Source: Selaginella moellendorffii
Lineage: Eukaryota; Streptophyta; Lycopodiopsida; Selaginellales; Selaginellaceae
Direction: 5' to 3'
Assembly: GCF_000143415.4 (NCBI RefSeq)
Contig: NW_003314333.1
Coordinates: 124,001 to 188,000, forward strand
Length of the DNA stretch: 64,000 nucleotides
Position 1 is the stretch's first letter, and each line of letters opens with the position of its first letter. A program made the translations under genes and the position numbers. Under the pieces are notes generated by a model, which saw only the letters and a list, made by a program, of their open reading frames with translations, did not search any database and was not told the DNA's origin. Positions 42,465 through 53,571 of the stretch are shown here, one piece after another.

Positions 42465-43812
42465 TTGCAATGGTTCGGAAGAAGTCTACTTTTGATCCTA
42501 TAAGCTTCTCATATAAGTCTTTATTTCCATTTCCAATCTCAACCAATAATCCACCTTCACCTCTACGTAACAATTTTCCTTTTCATTTTGAGGGTTGTTG
42601 TGAAGATTTTCCATTTACGACCTCACGTGCAATTGAACAAGAATTCCTTTCTTATGATGTTGTTGAATAGTTGAACTGCCTCTAATACTCCAAGAGTGAT
42701 ATCAACATTTTCTTCAAGATCTTGTTTCAAATATGGCAAGAGTGCTTGATGTAAATACTTATTATCTTCAGTATCCTATGTGCTACTTTTATTTGAACAA
42801 GACAAATGATTGCATGTGTTTGGTAAATTTTCTTGAGCACTATTGCAAATGTCCAAGAGTAAGTTTGGAAGGTTTGCAAACATTGATGTACAAGAAAATC
42901 AAAAAAGAATAAAAAACACATAGCTATTATGATTTTATATTGAAGAACCATATTCCATTGGTGAACACCATTAGTGAGTGCTAAATATAAGATATTTAGG
43001 CCACCCTTTAATGTAATATGAAAGTCATACATAATTTTTTCAAAAGTTTAGTTCATAATGAGTAAAGTAGAGAATTTTATATTTTCAAAAATGATAGTAT
43101 TCTAGCATGTGTAAAGACATTATTATGTATACAAGTGGTTCTAACATTGTTATAATTTTGAGGTCCCATGTTTTAGACTGATAATTTAAACTTTGAAGAA
43201 CCCCTAGATCTTTGCTTAATATAAATATTGACAAGGGATGCTTTTAACATTGAAAATTCAGTTTGTTTAGAGTGTAGGAATGGTTAGTAAAATGTTATTA
43301 CTACTTGCTCTTGGTCCTCATGAATTTTGTATAAATCTCCACCTCCATCTTTAACTTTTACTAATATTCCACTCCACATAACAATTGTTGTAAGGCTTTT
43401 CCTTTTGTAACCTCAAGTGCAACTAAGCAAGAGATCCCTCTTCCAGATAATGTTCAAGATATTGTTACTATAGATAGATTGCCTCATGTGCTTCAAGAGT
43501 AATGCTAGATATTTCTTTGAAATCTTGCTTTGGATACGGCTAAAAATTTTGAAAGAATGAACATATATTATTTTTAGTGTCCCATATGCTATTTTTATTT
43601 GGATAAGATGAAAGGTTGCATAGGTCTGAAAACGTTTCTAGAACACTATCACAACTGCCTAAAAATTGGTGTGGAAGATGTGCATACATAGATGTATAGG
43701 AAAATCAAGAAAGAGTTAAGAATACACAACCATATCGCTTTATGGTGAGGAGTAATATTTTGTTAATAAATACTACATTTACAAGTGCTGAATATGGTAT
43801 TTTTAGGCCTAC
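42465..43812 (+). repeat. Two diverged direct copies (about 540 bp) of an unidentified coding-like sequence
   Basis: Copy 1 is 42465-43012 and copy 2 43275-43812. Both frames contain matching pieces such as CATFI or CYFYLDKMKGCIGLKTFLEH, and MYKKIKKE or MYRKIKKELR, and both end ATATTTAGG or GTATTTTTAGG. Both are full of stops. The product is not recognised; the Cys/His pattern might be zinc-binding. Confidence 0.45.
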
Positions 43813-43939
43813 ATATCAATGTGATAATGATAGTGACAGTGACAATGTTAGTGTCAAAGATATTAACAATGACAGTGTTAGTATCAAAGATAGTTACAGT
43901 GTTAGTCTATCAAATTTCATAATAATGAATATTATAAAG

Positions 43940-44240
43940 ATGTATTACTTTCTTCTATGGGATGGAGAGGCTAGTAGAGCTATAATACATATTGGTACGC
44001 ACACACATCCAATATAGGAAGGGATACAAAAGAGTTCAGTCAACCGTTTCAAAGATGTAGTGCAAATAAAGATTGTGAGAAACTCATCTGCAACTCCGAA
44101 ACATGTTCAAAAGACAGTATTGAAAGATTTTATCGCAAGCACCCTACTCGATCCAAATGGCAAGAAGACTCAATTTGATGAGGCTAGCTTGTAGGAGTTA
44201 CTACAAATCATGCAACATGAAACTAGCCTTAGGAGGTAAG
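43940..44240 (+). pseudogene. Coding-like relic, perhaps from a transposase
   Basis: The frame reads ASRAIIHIGTHTHPI, VNRFKDVVQIKIVRNSSATP, KHVQKTVLKDFIASTLLDPN and GKKTQFDEASL with single stops. The HTHP segment recalls the zinc-binding N-terminus of some Mutator-like transposases, but the match is weak. It follows the duplicated blocks and could belong with them. Confidence 0.3.
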
Positions 44241-44419
44241 AAAATAATATTACATACTTTTCAATAATATCTCTCTTACATTTTGTTTTATTTAGGATAA
44301 AATCTTATATATATAAATCTCGAGAGGGGAAACTCCAGTAAAAAATTGATCTTATCCTTGAACTAAAATGGACCTGTCCCTACGAGTTTATTTATAGGAG
44401 ATTATTTCTAAATCAAGTT

Positions 44420-44720
44420 GTTAGTGAGTAAGGGTGCCAGCTCTTTGGCTATTCTTTAAATCTTGAAGCAAGGCTAGCAGATGAATGGACATGGAAACCA
44501 CCACTATGGCTTTTGCACCATTTGTCCAAAAGCAACGGAATGTGTACCTCCATAAGTCCCTTGAACTCCCCACCAGAGACTTCGACCACATGGACCATGA
44601 TGGATACGGACTCAAGCTTCAGTTTGGCTCTGGCCCCCTCACCCCCCATGATAAAGGAAAAAGTCAGATGGAAGGAATATTTGGCAGCACAAGTTCAAAC
44701 ATCAAAATGCTGCTAAGTCC
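44420..44720 (-). repeat. Coding-like repeat, second copy (inverted relative to 41640-41830)
   Basis: See the partner at 41640-41830. Minus-strand frame: GARAKLKLESVSIMVHVVEV, GGEFKGLMEVHIPLLLDKWC, HSGGFHVHSSASLAS. Confidence 0.5.
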
Positions 44721-44961
44721 CAAATAGTTGGACTCAAGGTCTAACTGCCCAAGTTCCAACCCAACAACTCCAACTTCAGTTTCTCAGTGATCTCTGTTCG
44801 ACACTCTACAACAGCAACTCTACAATAGACTCGAACACCGGACGGGTACAAATGACCTGGAAGCGGTTACCAGGAGCGGTTGCCAGATGACGACATCCGT
44901 ACTGCAGACACAAACCCGAAAGGACCATGGCAACAAGCATGGACACGGTTGCCAAGGACTT

Positions 44962-45441
44962 AGTATAAAAAGGCTAGTTGTGAGAGTGGGAATTTTATCC
45001 CATCTCTACTTTGCACAAAGGAAAGCTTTGTAAAACTTTTCTTTATCAACTGCTTGTGAGATTTGACTTCCTACTCTGTGTTTTGGGATCGACACCAAGA
45101 TGCATTTAGTTTTCACTCAGTTTTACTTTCTGTTGTACCAATGCATTCACTTGTTCTGGGTTTTTGTTGATTCTGTGGCCTGTGCCATCCTTACCCACCT
45201 TCAGTTCTGTTGACGGCCAAATTCTTAGTGCGGATCGATAAGTTGTACGACCGGCCAATCGTGTAGCCTCTCTTTCTATTCTTGTCGGACTTGTAATCCG
45301 ACTGGCGACCAAATACTCAACTGAGCCAACCATTTTGCGATTTCACCATTCCAACCCTTTTTCCCTTTTCCCCTTTGTTTCCTTCTTTTCTACGTAACAC
45401 CCATTTTTCCATGTTAACACATGGCGACCACGGTGGGATGG
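44962..45441 (+). promoter_or_regulatory. E2 5' LTR promoter, LTR end and primer-binding site
   Basis: TATA box TAGTATAAAAAGG near 44961. Transcription would start in the following 30 bases. The LTR ends ...ATGTTAACA at 45419. Two bases later TGGCGACCACGGTGGGATGG (45422-45441) is the expected primer-binding site; its TGGCGAC start resembles that of many Tat-type elements. Confidence 0.6.
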
Positions 45442-46113
45442 TTGTCACAGAATCTGCATTTTCTTTTTCAGTTTTCTCTTTCATGCATGCTGAAAAATTC
45501 TGGAAAAATCTCTTTTACTGATCAGTCGTTTTGAGGAATCGGCGAGGAAAGCCGAAGACCTGCGTAGAAGCCCGAGGAAGGAGCAGCGGAGAGAATTGGA
45601 TTGGAGACATTTGCAACAGAGCATCACAAGCACCGTGACAAGCAGTTCTGATTGCGGAGTACCTGGCGGCAATGTGGAACGTCGTGTCTAGCAGTCCCCC
45701 TTACACGAAGAATTATGAGGTATGCGGGAAATACCTCCTGAGGTAAAAGCTCGACAGGAAGATGAGCGAAAAGCACATTCGAAGAAGAGAGACGCGTTGA
45801 GAGAAGTTGAAGCTATCAAGCTCTGAGAGAGAAGGTGACTCAAGGAAGAGGAAGCCAAAGAGCAGGACAGGATAACTCAAGAACAAGCTCAGCTTGACCA
45901 AGAGCGAGCTCAGGGAAGAACCGAAACCGGAATTTTAGTGGGGCAAACCCTAAAGAATATTCAGGATTCCAGAAGAGGGAGAGGACTGGTATACGAAAGG
46001 TACAAGCACAATAGTGAAGAAAGGGAGCCCACCAGAAGAAGGAGCTTTGTAGATCGATTTAAAGATTCATCTTTGGGGAGGATACTCAGCTCGGTTGGAA
46101 GTATCTTCGGGAG
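45442..46113 (+). pseudogene. E2 leader and gag N-terminal part
   Basis: Charged, helical and repetitive coding (EEEAKEQDRITQEQAQLDQE) leading to SLGRILSSVGSIFG at the E1 insertion point. Several stops occur in the first 350 bases, so the true start is unclear. The reading continues at 54979 after the insertion (RKDKEAVINKAEDEGEDSEK). Confidence 0.5.
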
Positions 46114-46301
46114 TGTTGGGGGAAGGAGGGGCGCCTCCCCCAACACTCACTCAAACATGAGAAATGCTTCAATGCTCTTCGCAAAATGCCCCCTTTGCCC
46201 TTGTAAGGCAAGGGTTTTATACAAGGATGATAGGGAATATTCTAAGGATCAGAATATTCCCTCTCTCGCTCTCTCACTCTCTCAATGGCCACGCCCTAAC
46301 A
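46114..46301 (-). repeat. E1 copy 4, 3' LTR (188 bp)
   Basis: On the minus strand starts TGTTAGGGCGTGGCC and ends CCTTCCCCCAACA. Pairs with 54788-54978. No convincing polypurine tract precedes it (GTAGTTGCA), which is unusual. Confidence 0.8.
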
Positions 46302-47457
46302 TGCAACTACGGTGGATCGTGCTGGCTCCAGACGCGCAAGAACCCGTTGAAGAGTGTAGAGTGTACCTCTGCTACTGATGCCAAGTGCTAGTAGCTGTGT
46401 GAAATAGTAGAAACTGTAGAAAACAAAGTGGAAAAGAAAGAAAAGAGGTAGGTGTGAAGTTTGGAGATAGGGAGGAAAACCCGGTGGGAAACCCTGTAGT
46501 CAAACTGGACTCTGAAGTTGAAAAAAAAGTGTAGAAAAAGTGTGAAATGAGGAGGAAAATAGAGGAAAAAAAAATTTAAAAAATGTGAGTACCCAAAGAA
46601 CTTAACCTGTACCTGGATTTTGGCTCAGGAAAGTGTAATATGCAAATGCAGCCTCTTAATGACTTCTAGTATGCTCGAAGGATTGGCCGACTTCGAGAAA
46701 GAAAGAGAGGTAGAAGAGGGGATGCATTGCCCAAGGGTGGTAAGTATGGAAATGATGAAAGATGGAGTGATATGGTGGAGCACCGACATGGTGGTGGCAC
46801 TCTGAAAAAGGTAGCCATTGATAACTGTTGACCCGTAGAGTAAGCACTGACCACTCGGAGTAGTTGGTAACCAGTAACCAGTAACCAATAGCCGGGTACC
46901 TATAACCGGTAACCCCCCCTACTCTCGCTCCTACTCTTGCGCCTGCTCCAGCACCGATATGGTGGAGTGATATAGTGGAGCGTTGAGACGGTGGTGGCAC
47001 TCTGAGAAGGTACGTCCAAATGAGGTGGGTGTCTGTTGCTGCTGGTGTATGTATGTGTGTCTGTGGTATGGTGTAAATGTGACCTCAAGCGGAGATGTGA
47101 ATAATGGTGAAAGAATGAAAAATGCAAGACGGGCATCTAGAGATAAGTTTGGGCAACGCTGTTGGAAGTGATTGGTGATGGAACTGTTAGTGTAGATGAT
47201 ATGGAATGAGTGAGGGGAATGTGTGGGGTGTAGTAATGGTAAGGGAAGGGTCAAAGAGCCTGGAACATAGACCGAGCCAAGTGAGGAACCTCCATACAAA
47301 CGGCAATGCAGCCTGAGCTTGAAATCCAAGGCATGGGCCATGGTCCAATGGAGAAACACCCTTTGAAAGTAAGAAAAGTAGCCATGAAAGTAAAGTGAAA
47401 GAAAGGAAAAAAAAGAAAAAGAAAAAGAAAAAGAAGAGAAGAGGAATGCTTCACCGG
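46302..47457 (-). other. E1 copy 4, 3' untranslated region
   Basis: No coding signal. It holds the GGTTACTGGTTACC-type repeat cluster (46862-46920), followed by a pyrimidine-rich segment that also occurs in the 5' leader near 53860-53945. The part next to integrase matches copy 1 (10686-10975). Confidence 0.6.
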
Positions 47458-48548
47458 ATGAACTATTTGAGATGAGAGTGGTTGTGAGCGTGTGGGAGCT
47501 CATATCCATCAGCATCAACTAGCACATATGCTCCACCTCCTATGTGTCGCTAGACAAAATAGGGGCTGGTCCAGCGAGGGCAGAACTTCGAAGGTGGTGT
47601 GAATTCCTTGAGTAGAACAAGATTGCCATCCTCAAATGGTTCAGCAGATAGCTGGTGATCAATGACTGACTTGATCTTCTGCTTGCCTCGAGCATGGTCC
47701 AATATGGATCATTGCTGTTCTTCCAAGGCAAGAACCTCCAAGTCACGTGCATGAAGCTTGTCCTCATCGCTAAGCTGCATCGCTGCTGCGTATCAAAGTG
47801 AAAGTGAGAGCGATGGCACCTGGATCTCCACTGGAAGCACGGCCTCTGTCCCATAGACAAGGGAGAATGGGGTTGCGGAGATGGACGTTTTGAAGGATGT
47901 CCGAAAGGCCCACAATGCCGTAACCAAGTGCTCGTGCCAACGCCTTGGGTGATCCTCCATAAGCTTTGATATGATTGTCTTCAATATCTTGTTGTTGGAC
48001 TCGGCCTGGCCATTGCACTCAGGATAATAGCTGCTTCTCTTCACGTGCTTGACCTGCAGCTGCTGAAGAAGATGCTGCATCACCTGTCCAAGGAAGCCGC
48101 TACCACGATTGGAAACCAAAATGGCAGGGACTCCGAATCGGCAAATGATGTACTTGTAGACAAACTTTGCTATAGACTGTTGATCTGCCTGTCGTAGAGG
48201 GGTGGCCTCAACCCATTTTGTGAAGTAGTCCGTTGCCACAATGATGTATCGCTGTCCTTTTGAGCTCGGTGGGTTGATCGGGCCGACGAAGTCAAGTCCC
48301 CACTAGAAAAAGGGACCCGGAGAAGTAATGAGCTGGAAAGGAAGATATGGAACATGGCTCTGGGGGTTGAACTGTTGGTACTGCTCACATGCCTTTGCAT
48401 AGGCTAAGCTGTCCTGGTGAATACAAGGCCAAAAGTAGCCATGGCGCAAGAGGAGTTGTGTTGTGACCCGTCCCAAGAAATGCCCGGCACAAGAGTGGAA
48501 AGTGTGAAGGAGCTCAGGGACCTCGTGTTCACCCACACACCACAACAA
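47458..48548 (-). pseudogene. E1 copy 4 integrase
   Basis: LLHTFHSCAGH, then ACEQYQQF (one zinc Cys changed to Tyr), GLDFVGPI (first Asp), LVSNRGSGF (second Asp changed to Asn), NGQAESNNKIL (Glu kept). TAG for Gln lies after SPGPFF near 48303. The TGA after SLSLSL is shared with copy 1. The mutations make this integrase inactive. Confidence 0.85.
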
Positions 48549-48554
48549 AACTTC

Positions 48555-49340
48555 CTAAGAAGTCCTCCTGTAAAGGTGTCCGTCGAGAAGGTAAAACCCC
48601 CATGCTCGGATCTCCAATGCCTTCTGTTGTACTGTTGAGGAATCCACTGGGAACTGACCTGAATCCAGGTACACCGCAATGTCCTGTAATGCTGCTGGGA
48701 CCACAAAGGAAGTAGCTTCAGCAACCAGGAACTCACTCGGATCCATCACACACTTCTGCCACATGTGAAAAGTTGGCTGGAACCCTTGGATGGTCACAAT
48801 CCAAGATAAAGTATGAGGACTTTGAACCGGTCGCTGTAAAAGAAAGGTCAGAACATTAAAATAGACATGGAAATGGATACAGGCTCCAGCGAGAAAGTGA
48901 CGAAATCGCTCCAAGGTGTAAACAATAGCCACTGCTTCTTTTTCCGCATCCACGTACTTCTTCTCTGTCTCCTTGAACAAATGTGAGGCATAGTATGTTG
49001 CATGTGGTGGTGTGCTAGGCTGTGAACATTGGCAAAGGCATACTCCAAAAGCCTCTGTACCCGTTGTGATGTAAATGTCAAAAGGAAGTTGTCGTTCTGG
49101 TGGTTGGAGTACCGGGGCCGTGCGGAGTGACTGCGTCAGTGATTCAAAGGCTTGTTGCTGGGACTCACCCCAGACAAATGGAACATTGTGTTGTAGCAGA
49201 GCTATCAGGGGCCGTGAACGTGCAGCATAGTTGTGAAGGAAGCGGTGAAAGAAACCCGTTTGCCCGAGGAAGTTGCAAAGTTGCTTCACGTTGGTTGGTG
49301 GGTCCCGATCCAGAATCTCTTGAGCCTTGGCTACCTGGGG
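48555..49340 (-). pseudogene. E1 copy 4 RT-linked RNase H (catalytic residues lost) and linker to integrase
   Basis: From QVAKAQEILDRDPPTNVKQL through the connection (NYAARSRPLIALLQ) to FDIYITTGTEAFGVCL, where the first catalytic Asp is missing, then EKKYVDAEKEAVAIV and HVYFNVLTFLL, where TDH is absent. The same losses occur in copy 1. The open frame continues to the end of the linker, so the domain is structurally kept although probably inactive. Confidence 0.75.
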
Positions 49341-49419
49341 GCCTGATCCCATCCTGCGAGACATCAAAGCCTAGTAACCGGCCTTCAGTCACCCCAAATT
49401 TACACTTTGCCAGGTTCAA

Positions 49420-50892
49420 TGAGAATCTGTGTTGTTGGCAGCAAGTGAAGAACTGCTCCAAGTGCACAAGGTGGTCTTCAAAGGAGTCAGAGGTCATGCA
49501 CAAATCATCCATATATACCCTCAAGGCGCCTCCAATCAAGTCGTGAAAGCTGTGGGTCATAAAGCGCTGAAAAGTAGCTCCGGCGTTACACAAGCCACAC
49601 AGGAGGACGTTGAAAGCGAAGACACCGCAAGGTGTCCGGAAGGCCGTAAGATCTCGATGATCAGGATGAATGAAGATTTGGTTGTACCCTAAAATGAAAG
49701 AGTAGTAACGGTGTCCAGCCATCTCATCCACAATCACATCGATAAATGGAGTTGAAAAGTGATCTTTCGCAGTTGCCTTGTTCAAGTCTCGAAAGTCAAC
49801 GCATAAGTGGAGTTTTCCATTTGCCTTGCATGCAGGGACAAGATTGGCCACCCACTCTGAGCTCTCCAAAGGGTATATAAAGCCGGCTGCCAGAAGTCGC
49901 TCGGTCTCCAACTTCATCTCAGAGTGAGATGCCGGGCTGAAACGCCGCATCTTTTGACGGACTAGTTTGGCTGTCTTTGAAAGCACAATACTATGCATGA
50001 TTGTGTCCATGGGAACTCCTAGAAGCTGGCTGTAGTCCCAAGCAAACACGTCCTTGAAACAGTGGAGGAGATCCAAGAGCTTTGCTACATTTGTTGAAGC
50101 AAGCAATGTGGCGATAAAGACCGGGTCCTTGTCATCACCCAGGAAAACAGCATGAACCCTGGAGTTAGGAGAAACCTTGGGCTCAGGGACCTTGTCTATC
50201 ATAGATTCCTCCCTGACTTTGGAAACCAAAGAGCAGGTAGTGCCTTTTGCCTCTCGCATCATGGTGATTGCTTGATGTGATAACCTGTCCGCCCAAAAGT
50301 TTTTTTCACGAGGGACACTTTGAAAAATCACATGAGAGAACTCATCCTTTAACTTGACCGCCCACTGCCATAGCTCTTTTAGGTTCTCTTTGCGGACTTG
50401 GTATTCTCCAGTAAGTTGGTGTATTATGAGTTGCACATCTCCAACGAAAGTGACTCGCCTAAACTTGAGATCTGTGGCCAACTTCATGGCATTGATAGCC
50501 GCCAAGTACTCTGCTTCATTAGCTAATGTTGCTGGCAAAGTGATAGAGAGGTCGGCTACTTTGTTCTCCACAGAATCAATCATCCAAACTCCAATGCCGA
50601 CAACCTGGTTTCTGGGGCAGAAAGCACCGTCAAAATAAGCCATAATCATAGGAGTGGCATCTTCTTCAAATAAAGATACTGGGGACACCACATCTGACAA
50701 GACCGTCTCTGGCGAGTTTGGTAAGAACGTTGCTGTTGGATTCGGAGTCTTTGTCTGTTGTTCTCTTTGCTTTTGATGCTCTGAGCGCTCAATGTCCAAT
50801 GCAAGGACTGTAGCCAAGTACTCTGCAAGTGAAGGAAGATCCTCCACCGAAGTCCAGTCCAAGTCTAGTGTTGAAGTTTCAGTGTAATACAC
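49420..50892 (-). pseudogene. E1 copy 4 additional RNase H fused in frame to reverse transcriptase
   Basis: One open frame (start 50892). Residues 80-215 are the additional RNase H with Asp88 (MAYFDGAF), Glu128 (NEAEYLAA), Asp152 (FVGDVQLII) and Asp202 (FWADRLSH). Residues 300-485 are RT: LHLCVDFRDLNKA, TAFRTPCGVFAF, NAGATFQRF and VYMDDL at 459-464. No stop lies between, proving the domain order. In RT the segment with the first catalytic Asp is deleted (YSFILGYNQ against YSFIDGFSGYNQ in copy 1). A frameshift follows DVSQDGIRP near 49400 and the frame then runs out of register to 49165. Confidence 0.88.
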
Positions 50893-52205
50893 TTGGACTT
50901 GTACTGGGGGTCCATGGTAGGAAATTTTGAACTCAAAGAGCTATAACTTGCATGCAGCAGGTCCGATTGGCTTGATTCTTTCTGCCAATTGTGTGTCTGG
51001 ATGTCTTCTTCCATATCCAACAAAAGGCATGACAAAATACGCTTGGAGTCATCAGCCACAACAATTTTAGTAGGAAGATGCTGGCTGTGTGACACCTCAG
51101 ATAGTTGCTGAGGAGGATTGAGTTCGGCTGTGTCTTGCGAAAGATAGACCTGGTCTAGAGTGACCGTGTCATCAAGCTCCATAAGAGAGAGTTGGTCCCA
51201 TGCAAGAAACGAATCGAAGAGCCCTTCTTCTATTGAGAAACTCTCTGAAAAGCTGGATATGGGGGCCTGTACTCTATAAACCCCACCATCAAATAAAGAG
51301 GGCGTGGCAAGAGGCTCGGCCTTACTCTCAAATAAAGAGAGTGAAGCTGAGAGATGTCTCAAGCTATCTGACTCACCTCCAACAATGTCGATCACATTGC
51401 ATGAGAAAGCATCCGTCATATAGAGGGTCGACTCCACTGCCAACTCGGGAAAAGCCTCTGTGAGCTCAGGAGGAAAGTATGGTGTGGATTCCATCTTAGT
51501 CTGAGCCAGCTGGGCTTGCTGAGAAAGAGCTCTGCCGTGGTTGTTGAAAAAGGTGGCGCTATGGGTTCCATCGCTAATTTCCATCTTGCCTTTTGCACTG
51601 TCGATGGTGCAATGGGTTGTGACTTGCCATGAGCGGCCAAGGATGATAGAGTCTTTCAAAGAGGACATTCCCAGACGTTGGTAGTCAACCACGAGGAAAT
51701 CTATCTCAGAAATAACACCTTGCACTGAGACCTTGACACCACAACAAATGCCCGTTGGAGGAACAGTGTGGTTGGCGAAGTTCTTGAGCACGATGGAGGA
51801 GTTCTCAATGATCTGTATCTATGCTGAAAGGGCAGCTTCGAGAGAGATAATGTTGCTTCCAGAACTGGAGTCAACCAAAGCATCCATCCTACAAGGGGAA
51901 GGACCAATCTGCGCCGGGATGAAGAATGGACCAGGATCTCCACTATATCTTGTCATGTCGACAATGTGCACCTCTTGAGGAGTCCTTTTGAGAGTGCTCT
52001 CTAGTGTTCCTAACCGTGCAAACTCCTTTAAACTCTGGCCGAATCCCAGGACAAGACACAACATATCTCGGAGCGAAAAGGTGATGGGAGTGTCAACCAA
52101 TTGTTGAAGAACCGGCTCTAGAACAGCAATAGCTATTGGTGAGATCTCTAGAGGAGAAGAGATTAGTGACTTGAAGGGGAGCTTACAAGCCACCCTCTGT
52201 GTCAC
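50865..52205 (-). pseudogene. E1 copy 4 protease and spacer
   Basis: 52205-51819 gives LPFKSLISS, LRDMLCLVLGFG and VDSSSGSNIISLEA. The active-site Gly of DSG is Ser (GGT to AGT), which should inactivate it. After a stop near 51820 the frame 51791-50865 continues with GICCGVKVSVQG, SIILGRSW and the 200-residue spacer (YFPPELTEAFPELAVEST, VADDSKRILSCLL). A 1 bp deletion close to the aRNH start makes the two frames overlap by 28 bp; copy 1 shows they were originally in register. Confidence 0.75.
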
Positions 52206-53571
52206 TGGGCCTGATGCGAATGGAGATTCGCTCTCAACTGGCGTCGGGGGATCTGTGGCAAGCTGAGTAGCTACCTTCTTCTTTGCTTGGGCTTGAGTGG
52301 CTGCTGCTGCCTATAGAGTTCCTCGGCTACCAAAATTGTGTTGACCGATGAGGCTGGTGCCTTGCCTTTACTTGATGAAGGGGCTGCCTCAATTGCTTGT
52401 CGCTCCAACTGCTCCAGATATGTCTCTGGACCCCGAGACAATGAGGAATTATCAGCGAAAGGATGCTGTTGGACACGGTGAGAAGATGGATGTCGAAGCT
52501 TTGGGTGAAGCTTGAAGAGCAGCGCTGTGTGTTGTGTGTGTTCGTCTCGCAGTGAGTGCACCAACGGGATTTAAATCTGCATTCCCGAGCTGTAGTGGCC
52601 TCTTTCCTGGACTCCACCAACTCCTGGAGCAGTTTGTCATGGTGTGATTGTTGCTAAAGAATTATCTCCTTCAGCTGCCGCATCTTGTTGGGAAAGTTCT
52701 CAATAGCCGGAGGTGTATGCTCAATAGTGACGGGCTTTGTTGTGGACAGGTGAACAGCTGCACAAGGTGACTCTGACGGGGTGATGGCTTGGTCGAGATC
52801 AACTCTAGCAATCCCCAGGTCAACAAGAAGCTCTCTTTCCAGCTTCGAGGCAAACGAAAATGCCTCACGACAAGAGCTGAATGTCTTCTTAAGAAGTTTT
52901 CGCTACAAGTTCCCACATAGACCTGCTGTGAATGCTGTGATCCCCTATTGCTCATCTTGGACCACTCTGTGATCTTAACACTACTTCCAATATGCTCAAA
53001 ACCGGTTGATGTAGTCAGGAACAGACTCGTGAGCACCCTGCTGAAACGAAAAGAGGTCGACAAGTAGCCGATTTGTGGGTTTTTCTTCTACGAAACATTC
53101 TCTGAAAGAAGTAAGTAGTGTCTAGAAGTCTGTTCAGTCCTCTGGAAGGAGAGAATCTGCCCAAGTTGCTGCTTTGCCTTTGAGAGACTGCAAGAAGTCG
53201 CGGCACATACAATCATCATTGACGATCATGTTTGTGGTGCAGTAGTAATCAAAGCGACTGATATGCGATGTTGGAGAAACTGTTCCAACACCTAAAAAGG
53301 TCGGCAGATCACTCCCCCTCTGCAGAACATGGAGCTGAGGTCGAGCTAAAGGTGGCTGCACCATAGCTTGTAGATCTAAGTCACTGGAATCTACCGAAGA
53401 TGAAGAGGACTCGACCCGAGAAGGTGCAATGTCGTACCTAAGCTGCCTTTGGATGTTAGAAAGTTTACTCCATACCTTAGGGCCTTGAGGTATGGTAAAA
53501 GGGTGCCAATTTTTCACACGTCTAGTTTGTATCGGCATCAAATACCCTGAACATTGCAAATGCCTGGTCAA
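52206..53571 (-). pseudogene. E1 copy 4 gag
   Basis: KNWHPFTIPQGPKVWSKL, a Ser-rich stretch, HISRFDYYCTTNMIV and CRDFLQSLKGKAATWADSLL (53571-53134), then frame changes through KPTNRLLVDLFSF, FANEM-like segments and the Gln/Ala-rich C-terminus. TAG follows TDF near 53130. Same architecture as copies 1 and 3; no zinc knuckle is seen. Confidence 0.75.

Noticed and set aside
43835-43900. Asp/Ser/Val repeat (GATAGTGACAGTGACAATG) as a functional low-complexity domain
   Set aside because: It sits in a decayed direct repeat with many stops and is most likely local slippage.
46862-46920. GGTTACC-type repeats as telomeric sequence
   Set aside because: The unit is not TTTAGGG, the cluster is short, and it recurs at a fixed place inside E1.
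49100-49692. Plus-strand open frames across 49.1-49.7 kb
   Set aside because: They lie opposite the E1 copy 4 RT and RNase H, which explain the open reading on this strand.
50865-50892. Programmed ribosomal frameshift between the E1 spacer and aRNH-RT frames
   Set aside because: Copy 1 shows the frames in register at this point; the overlap in copy 4 comes from a single-base deletion.
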